Shown piece after piece: positions 5,042 to 9,771 of a DNA stretch of 9,771 nt. Positions within the stretch are counted from its first letter, which is position 1; every line of letters starts with the position of its first letter. A program made the position numbers and the translations under genes. Location of the stretch: contig JAEZHX010000015.1 of assembly GCA_023436765.1 (NCBI GenBank), positions 1-9,771 on the forward strand, in the 5' to 3' direction. This DNA is from Bacillota bacterium (GTDB lineage: Bacteria; Bacillota; Clostridia; Lachnospirales; Lachnospiraceae). The notes below the pieces were generated by a model. The model searched no databases, had not been told where the DNA came from, and was given only the letters and a program-made list of their open reading frames with translations.

Positions 5042-7063
5042 TTATACCTGGAACCTGTCAATAATCCGTTTCAATTGCTTCGCCATCTCTGTCAGTCCTT
5101 CACTGGCACTTGCCATCTCTTCCACGGAAGCAGACTGCTCTTCTATTGAGGCTGACATTTCTTCTGTGGAGGCTGAGTTTTCTTCGGCAATTGCAGACAG
5201 ATTCTCCAGAGTAGATAAGATCTCTGTCTTCATCTTCTCCATCTCTTCCCCTGATGCATTCATCTGGAGAACAGCCTGTTCTGCTTTTTCCATAGCCCTA
5301 GTAATTAACTGATACTTTTCTTTGGTTTTCTCCACACTTTCTGTCTGCCTTACGGTGATTGCTGTTACTTTCTTGATGGTGTCCATAGCATTTTGGGAAT
5401 TTCCCTGGAGCTCCCCAACAATCTGATCAATCTCTTTGGTCGATGCAGAAGACATCTCCGCCAGCTTCCTGATCTCCTCAGCTACTATCGCAAAGCCTTT
5501 TCCGGCTTCCCCTGCTCTCGCAGCTTCAATGGAAGCATTAAGGGCTAACAGGTTCGTCTGCTTTGCAATAGAAGAAATCACGGTACTGGCTTCACTGATC
5601 TTATTGGAGCTTTGATGTGTCTGAAGAATTACTTCATGCACTTCTATGGATGCTGTGTTATTGTCCTCTGTAATCTGGGACAGCTCTTCAATTACCTCTA
5701 AACCTTCTGTAACCGCGTCGGTTACCTTCTTTGTTGCTTTATTGAGTGCTTTAATATACTGCTGATCCTTCTCAATCGTATCGCCCAGGACAGTTGCCTT
5801 CTCAAATCCGTTCTCAATATCCTTCGCCTGTTCGTTAGCACCATTGGCTACTTCTCCTACCGTTAAGGCTACTTCCTCTGCAGAAATTGCTAGCTGTTGT
5901 GAAGTAGTAGTCAGCTCACTTGAAGCGGTTGAAACCTTATTCGAGGAATCAGATATTTCTTCAATAATTGTTCTAAGACTTTCCGTAATCCCCTGAAGTG
6001 CCTTAGAAAGGTCTCCCACCTCATCCTTTTTATTAAGATAAGTCTGAGGTACATTGTTTGTGATATTTAGCAATGCAATTTCCTTTGACAGTTCCACTAC
6101 TTTAATGATAGGTTTTGTCAGATTACTTCCGATAATATAAACCAGAATGATACTTAATAATAATATGATGCCTGTTATAAGTGTAATTGCATTACGAATA
6201 GCAGGAATAGCCGCAAGGACCTCGGTTTTCTCTGCAGCGATAAAAAAGATCCAGTTGCTTTCCGCAATCGGTGCAAAGCCAGCATATTTTTCTATTCCAT
6301 TGTATGTATAGCTGTCGTCGCCAGTCTTCTCATCAATTGCCTTCTGGAATAAAGCTGCAAGTGAGCTGTAGCTCTTATCCTTTTTCACTTCCTCAAAAGG
6401 GTTAAACTGGTTCGTTACCTTTTCTTTTTCCGGATGGGCTACGATAACACCGGAGGTGTTTATTATAAAACTATATCCCTTATTACCATAAGCGATATCA
6501 TTGACTATATTAGTGAGGGTATTGCCATCCCGGCGTCCGATTAAAACTCCAACGACCTTACCCTCCTGCTTAATCGGAGTTGCGTACATTATAACTATTG
6601 TATTGGTTACCTTACTGATTATCAGGTCGGACACATTCGTCTCACCGTCCAAGGCTTTCTTAATATAATCGCGATCACTTAAGTCAGCGGTGTCTCCATT
6701 GGAATACCGTGCGACTCCATCTGGGCTAACAACTGCGAGATCTAAAAAACCCGTTCCCGACCGAAATAACTTCAGCATCGGCTGCTGTCGCTCCCAGTCC
6801 ATGCTAGTGATATCTTCATTTAAAGTCATCACTTTCAACATTTGCATTTGTTGCTCAAGTTGACTGAAGGTGTATTTCGCGCCTTCCGCTGCCATCGTAA
6901 TCAGGGCCTTCTCCGACTCACTCGTTAGTGAAGAGCTGGCCTTCTGTAGGGAAATCGCTCCCAATGATATGGATGACAATAGAGTAATTACCATAAAAAT
7001 CAATATCAACCTTGTCTTGATGCTGTTTACTTTCAGCTTACGGTACTTTTTAAGTCGTTGCAT
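5042..7063 (-). CDS. Methyl-accepting chemotaxis protein with Cache sensor, HAMP and signalling domains
   Basis: Complete, 673 residues, standard length. After a basic N-terminus comes transmembrane helix 1 (about 18-40), an extracellular double-Cache-type sensor (about 45-280) and helix 2 (about 289-311). A HAMP linker (about 312-365) leads to a long coiled-coil signalling domain. The sensor carries the common DLSDRDYIKKALDG motif at about 127-140 and a second Cache strand set with GNKGYSFIINTSGVIVAHP. The hairpin tip is nearly invariant: QTNLLALNASIEAARAGE then GKGFAIVAEEIRKLAE (about 502-536), which contacts CheA and CheW. Glu/Ser-rich stretches near 628-655 (EENSASTEEMSAS) are likely methylation sites. 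The ligand cannot be read; the R-x-W-Y pattern of amino-acid-binding Cache sensors is not evident. There is no CheR-tethering pentapeptide at the C-terminus. AGGAGG lies 5 bases before the ATG. It has its own sigma-D-like promoter, so it is likely a single transcript unit. Confidence 0.95.
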   Translation of the reverse strand: MQRLKKYRKLKVNSIKTRLILIFMVITLLSSISLGAISLQKASSSLTSESEKALITMAAEGAKYTFSQLEQQMQMLKVMTLNEDITSMDWERQQPMLKLFRSGTGFLDLAVVSPDGVARYSNGDTADLSDRDYIKKALDGETNVSDLIISKVTNTIVIMYATPIKQEGKVVGVLIGRRDGNTLTNIVNDIAYGNKGYSFIINTSGVIVAHPEKEKVTNQFNPFEEVKKDKSYSSLAALFQKAIDEKTGDDSYTYNGIEKYAGFAPIAESNWIFFIAAEKTEVLAAIPAIRNAITLITGIILLLSIILVYIIGSNLTKPIIKVVELSKEIALLNITNNVPQTYLNKKDEVGDLSKALQGITESLRTIIEEISDSSNKVSTASSELTTTSQQLAISAEEVALTVGEVANGANEQAKDIENGFEKATVLGDTIEKDQQYIKALNKATKKVTDAVTEGLEVIEELSQITEDNNTASIEVHEVILQTHQSSNKISEASTVISSIAKQTNLLALNASIEAARAGEAGKGFAIVAEEIRKLAEMSSASTKEIDQIVGELQGNSQNAMDTIKKVTAITVRQTESVEKTKEKYQLITRAMEKAEQAVLQMNASGEEMEKMKTEILSTLENLSAIAEENSASTEEMSASIEEQSASVEEMASASEGLTEMAKQLKRIIDRFQV

Positions 7064-7132
7064 GAATTCCTCCTATGTAGGGTAAGTGTTGTAAATTTGA
7101 AATCACAAATTAAGCATTTAATAAATATTATT

Positions 7133-7160
7133 ACTTCGGCATTCCTTTACTTTACAGTTA
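7133..7160 (-). promoter_or_regulatory. Sigma-D (flagellar/chemotaxis)-like promoter of the chemoreceptor gene
   Basis: The minus strand reads TAAC (7160-7157), a 16-base spacer, then GCCGAAGT (7140-7133). The Bacillus sigma-D consensus is TAAA, about 15 bases, GCCGATAT, so the matches are 3 of 4 and 6 of 8. The leader would be about 60 bases. Chemoreceptor genes in Firmicutes are typically sigma-D controlled, which supports the call. Confidence 0.5.
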
Positions 7161-7162
7161 TG

Positions 7163-7176
7163 GTAATATGTATTAC
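7163..7176. repeat. Perfect 14-base palindrome just upstream of the chemoreceptor promoter
   Basis: GTAATA, TG, TATTAC forms a perfect 6-2-6 inverted repeat ending 2 bases from the putative -35 element. It is too short and AT-rich, and lacks a T-run, to be a terminator. A regulator-binding site is possible, but none is identified. Confidence 0.4.
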
Positions 7177-7213
7177 TATACACAAAAATTGTGAAAATTT
7201 CAATATAAATAAA

Positions 7214-7247
7214 CAAAAATCGGAAAGATAATTATACCTTTCCGATT
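7214..7247 (-). terminator. Intrinsic terminator of the dnaX-ybaB-recR transcript
   Basis: AATCGGAAAG (7218-7227) and CTTTCCGATT (7238-7247) form a perfect 10-pair stem with a 10-base AT-rich loop. On the minus strand the stem runs directly into a T-run ending near 7215. It begins 15 bases past the recR stop codon. Confidence 0.9.
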
Positions 7248-7262
7248 CGTTTTGTATGCAAT

Positions 7263-7859
7263 TTACAGCTCCACCCTGCCCTCAAAGGCACGGAGCAGTG
7301 TTACTTCATCGATATATTCCAGGTCACCGCCGACAGGGATCCCGCTGGCTATCCGGCTTACCCTGATGCCTGCCGGTTTGATCAGCTTGCTTAAGTACAT
7401 CGCGGTTGCTTCCCCTTCCAGACTGGAATTCGTTGCGATGATGACCTCTTCCACATCTCCCTGCAGGCGAAGCATCAGCTCCTTCAGCTTAATATCGGCA
7501 GGACCAATGCCGAGCATCGGGGAGATTGCCCCGTGCAGGACATGGTATACTCCTTCATACTTGCCGGTCTTCTCATAGGCCGCCAGATCTCTCGGATTCT
7601 CAACTACCATGATCTGGTGCTTATTCCTGCCGGGCGAAGAGCAGATCGGGCACAGCTCCTTATCCGTGAGAGTTAAGCATTCCGCACAATAGCGGATGTT
7701 CCGCTTCGCCTCAACGATGGAGCCCGATAAAGCAGTTACCTGTTCCTCCGGCATATTAATGATATGAAAAGCAAGCCTCTGGGCCGTCTTAACACCTATG
7801 CCCGGAAGTCTGGACAGCTCCTCTATTAACTTGCTAATCTGACTGCTGTAATAATCCAT
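7263..7859 (-). CDS. recR: Recombination mediator protein RecR
   Basis: Complete, 198 residues, the standard length. RecR forms a ring-shaped clamp on DNA and works with RecO and RecF to load RecA at single-strand gaps. A helix-hairpin-helix (about 9-33, with LSRLPGIGVKTAQRLAFHI) comes first, followed by a four-cysteine zinc site (Cys58, 61, 70, 73, in CAECLTL and LCPIC). A Toprim domain follows from about 81 (MVVENPRDLAAYEKTG, HGAISPMLGIGP), and then the conserved C-terminal ASGIPVGGDLEYIDEVTL. The segment usually ATNPTVEGEATAMY reads ATNSSLEGEATAMY, a mild variation. The ATG overlaps the ybaB stop by one base (TAATG). GGAGG lies 12 bases upstream, rather far, so translation is probably coupled to ybaB. 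It is the last gene before the terminator at 7214-7247. Confidence 0.98.
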   Translation of the reverse strand: MDYYSSQISKLIEELSRLPGIGVKTAQRLAFHIINMPEEQVTALSGSIVEAKRNIRYCAECLTLTDKELCPICSSPGRNKHQIMVVENPRDLAAYEKTGKYEGVYHVLHGAISPMLGIGPADIKLKELMLRLQGDVEEVIIATNSSLEGEATAMYLSKLIKPAGIRVSRIASGIPVGGDLEYIDEVTLLRAFEGRVEL

Positions 7860-8221
7860 TAGAACGGAAATCCTCCAAGGCCACCCATTCCGCTTAGTCC
7901 ACCTGTAATGGATCCCATTGCTTCGGAGGATTCCTCCTCCATCTTCCTCAGTGCCTCATTCGCTGCTGCTACGATCAGATCCTCCAGCATCTCTATATCA
8001 TCGGGATCAACCACTTCCTTAGAGAGCTTAACGGATGTAATCTCCTTCTTGCCGGAAACCACGACCGTTACTGCTCCGCCACCTGCACTTGCTTCCCAGG
8101 TCTTCTCCTCAAGTTCCTTGGTCTTATCCTCCATTTGCTTCTGCATCCGTTGTGCCTGTTTCATTAAATTATTCATATTTCCCGGTAAACCGCCGCCCGG
8201 AAATCCACCTCTCTTAGCCAT
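7859..8221 (-). CDS. ybaB: YbaB/EbfC family nucleoid-associated DNA-binding protein
   Basis: Complete, 120 residues. Members form tweezer-like dimers that bind DNA and are encoded between dnaX and recR in many bacteria. The N-terminus is Gly-rich (MAKRGGFPGGGLPGNMNNLM), followed by a coiled helix (QAQRMQKQMEDKTKELEEK, about 22-40). The family core comes next (ASAGGGAVTVVVSGKKEITSVKLS, about 44-67), then VDPDDIEMLEDLIVAAANEAL, with a Gly/Met-rich tail ending GGFPF. AAAGGAG lies 9 bases before the ATG. The 72-base gap to dnaX is AT-rich and contains a TATAAT without a convincing -35, so it is probably read through from dnaX. The recR start overlaps its stop. Confidence 0.97.
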   Translation of the reverse strand: MAKRGGFPGGGLPGNMNNLMKQAQRMQKQMEDKTKELEEKTWEASAGGGAVTVVVSGKKEITSVKLSKEVVDPDDIEMLEDLIVAAANEALRKMEEESSEAMGSITGGLSGMGGLGGFPF

Positions 8222-8293
8222 CTTGTTATGCTCCTTTCACTATTCCTATATCAATATTATATTAATGTTTACTATCATATAACAGTACGTTTC

Positions 8294-9771
8294 TTATTCG
8301 TACTGGATGGGCATCTTAATCAGTTTTGTAAGATCAGGAACATCCTCCATCCGTTCCTTCTCCTTGTCCAGGTATTTCGTATTGATCTGGACCTGCTTGC
8401 GGATCAGATTTGCGATCGTATCCTTGATGAGCAGCATATGAGGTTCCCTGTCGATGATATCCTTATCCAGTTCATTGGTTACGACAATCAGAAGACTCTG
8501 ACCCCCATCAATGCTTAAGGTTGCGCCGGCTAATACCGAGCCTAACGCCGGTGCTTTCCTGGCAACCTGGGAAACGATACCCTTCCAGTTGTTCGCTGCC
8601 TCCTTCACATCCTCCGGCAATGCCTCCGGAAGAACGACCTGCTGCTTCTGAACCTTGGCTTTATTCTCAGCTGTATTATGTTGTGAGGGAGCTGCCGTAA
8701 AGGCTCCGTTCTCCAGCTTCTCCTCCAGCTGCTTCATCCTCTCGAGCAGGGAATCGTAGTTCTGCTCCATCTCGGGCTTACACAGCTTGATGATCCCGAT
8801 CTCGATCAGAACTCTCTTTCTCGCCGCATAACGGATCTGGTTGGATAGCTCGGAGAACACCCTGATATAACGCATAAGGGTCTGTTCCTCTATCATGCCG
8901 GCTTCCTTCTTCAGCTGCATCAGGTTTTCTGTGGAGATCTCCGTTATGATCTCAGAGACTCCCTCTGTCGTCTTAAGGAGAAGCAGGTTTCTTAGGTACC
9001 AGATGAAATCTACCGTAAACTGGCCTAGCTCCCGTCCGCCGCTCTCTATTTCCTCCAGTACCTGAATACAGGAGGACACATCAGACTTACGGATACTGTC
9101 CAAGAGCTTTGAAAAAACCTCTGTATCTACAGCACCCAGCACCTCAAGGACATTATCATAGGTGATCTTCTTACCCAAATAGAAGGAGATACATTGATCC
9201 AGCAGGCTTAGTCCATCACGTAGGGACCCGTCAGCTACTCTGGCTACATACCGGAGGGCTTTCTCCTCCACCTCAATCTTCTCCGCTTCCATCAGCTCCG
9301 CCATCCGCGCAGCTATGGTATCTATCGTGATTCGCTTAAAATCATACCTCTGGCACCTGGAAAGTATGGTAACCGGAATCTTATGAACCTCTGTGGTAGC
9401 GAGGATGAAGATAACATAGGACGGTGGTTCCTCAATTGTTTTCAGCAGAGCGTTAAACGCTCCCGTAGAAAGCATATGCACCTCGTCGATGATATACACC
9501 TTATACTTACCTTCGGTCGGAGAATACCTGACCTCATCCACGATTTCACGCACATTGTCAACACCGTTATTGGAGGCGGCATCGATCTCAATGACATTCA
9601 TCGAGGTCTGTGCCGATATACCCTTGCACATCCTGCATTCATTGCAGGGATTGCCGTCCACCGGGTTCTCACAATTAACGACCTTGGCTAACAGCTTAGC
9701 CACGGTCGTCTTACCGGTTCCCCTGGTCCCCGTAAACAGATAGGCATGTCCGATCCTGCCGGCCTTTATCT
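8294..9771 (-). CDS. dnaX: DNA polymerase III subunit tau/gamma, 5' end cut off
   Basis: The last 491 codons are present; the first complete codon is at 9769-9767. By comparison with family members, about 30-40 N-terminal residues lie outside the window. This is the ATPase of the clamp loader, which loads the beta clamp with delta and delta-prime. Numbering from the first visible residue, the Walker A motif is GTRGTGKTT (14-22). A zinc-binding set of Cys33, 42, 45 and 48 (NPCNECRMC) follows, then Walker B VYIIDEVH (about 91-98), sensor 1 LATTE (123-127), the arginine-finger SRC (137-139) and sensor 2 GSLRDGLSLLDQ (181-192). Domain III follows, with a Firmicutes-type tau tail ending in TKLIKMPIQYE. 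An internal GTG at 9703 is only a Val codon after the Walker A lysine, not a start. No programmed frameshift signal was found. It heads the dnaX-ybaB-recR group. Confidence 0.98.
   Translation of the reverse strand, partial: IKAGRIGHAYLFTGTRGTGKTTVAKLLAKVVNCENPVDGNPCNECRMCKGISAQTSMNVIEIDAASNNGVDNVREIVDEVRYSPTEGKYKVYIIDEVHMLSTGAFNALLKTIEEPPSYVIFILATTEVHKIPVTILSRCQRYDFKRITIDTIAARMAELMEAEKIEVEEKALRYVARVADGSLRDGLSLLDQCISFYLGKKITYDNVLEVLGAVDTEVFSKLLDSIRKSDVSSCIQVLEEIESGGRELGQFTVDFIWYLRNLLLLKTTEGVSEIITEISTENLMQLKKEAGMIEEQTLMRYIRVFSELSNQIRYAARKRVLIEIGIIKLCKPEMEQNYDSLLERMKQLEEKLENGAFTAAPSQHNTAENKAKVQKQQVVLPEALPEDVKEAANNWKGIVSQVARKAPALGSVLAGATLSIDGGQSLLIVVTNELDKDIIDREPHMLLIKDTIANLIRKQVQINTKYLDKEKERMEDVPDLTKLIKMPIQYE

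Noticed and set aside
7908..8282. Plus-strand open frame antisense to ybaB (124 codons)
   Set aside because: It is a mirror of ybaB codons, Ser-rich and without a ribosome site.
8222..8293. Separate promoter for ybaB in the dnaX-ybaB gap
   Set aside because: A TATAAT is present on the minus strand but no -35-like hexamer is found at 16-18 bases; the AT-rich gap explains it.
9105..9120. Run of six T on the coding strand within dnaX as a programmed frameshift site
   Set aside because: Codons read GAG GTT TTT TCA, which do not form an X-XXY-YYZ slippery heptamer, and no A-rich slippery site or following structure was evident.
1..9771. CRISPR array, tRNA/rRNA genes, insertion sequences or phage genes
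   Set aside because: No regularly spaced repeats, cloverleaf-like sequences, transposase motifs or terminal inverted repeats with target duplications were found by eye.

Overview
The window looks like chromosomal DNA of an anaerobic, spore-forming, probably motile Clostridia species, most likely a Lachnospiraceae relative (Lachnoclostridium/Anaerocolumna type). This is inferred from moderate-to-low GC, strong AGGAGG ribosome sites, a yyaC-type sporulation gene, a chemoreceptor with a flagellar-sigma-like promoter, the dnaX-ybaB-recR order, and a membrane protein resembling the clostridial DUF5711 family. No phage, IS element, CRISPR array, tRNA or rRNA was seen.

Right part (about 7214-9771, minus strand): the 3' 491 codons of dnaX, then ybaB (EbfC-type DNA-binding protein) and recR, the last two joined by a TAATG overlap. 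This is the conserved replication/repair cluster. It ends in a clear intrinsic terminator at 7214-7247.

Middle (about 4757-7213, minus strand): one chemoreceptor gene (Cache, HAMP and signalling domains) behind a sigma-D-like promoter, with a perfect 6-2-6 palindrome directly upstream. Past its terminator lies a 45-base in-frame relic of a second chemoreceptor, matching this mcp at 28 of 32 bases over its best part. That points to a lost tandem copy.

Left-middle (3107-4756, minus strand): two unrecognised membrane protein genes. One is a small three-helix protein with its own promoter and terminator. The other is a 367-residue protein with long coiled coils either side of a two-helix hairpin, a TTG start and a near-consensus sigma-A promoter.

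Left part: yyaC (plus strand, 2514-3095) is the only convincing plus-strand gene. A short upstream reading frame, partly with its own ribosome site, ends in an ATGA overlap with the yyaC start. Divergent from it is a membrane-anchored LysM protein whose cytoplasmic N-terminal domain looks like a metal-site-dead JAB/MPN fold, followed by the 5' two-thirds or so of a DUF5711-like membrane protein that runs off the left edge.

The most unusual items are the pseudo-MPN/LysM fusion, the mcp relic, and the short frame coupled to yyaC. The rest is ordinary clostridial housekeeping and envelope gene content.
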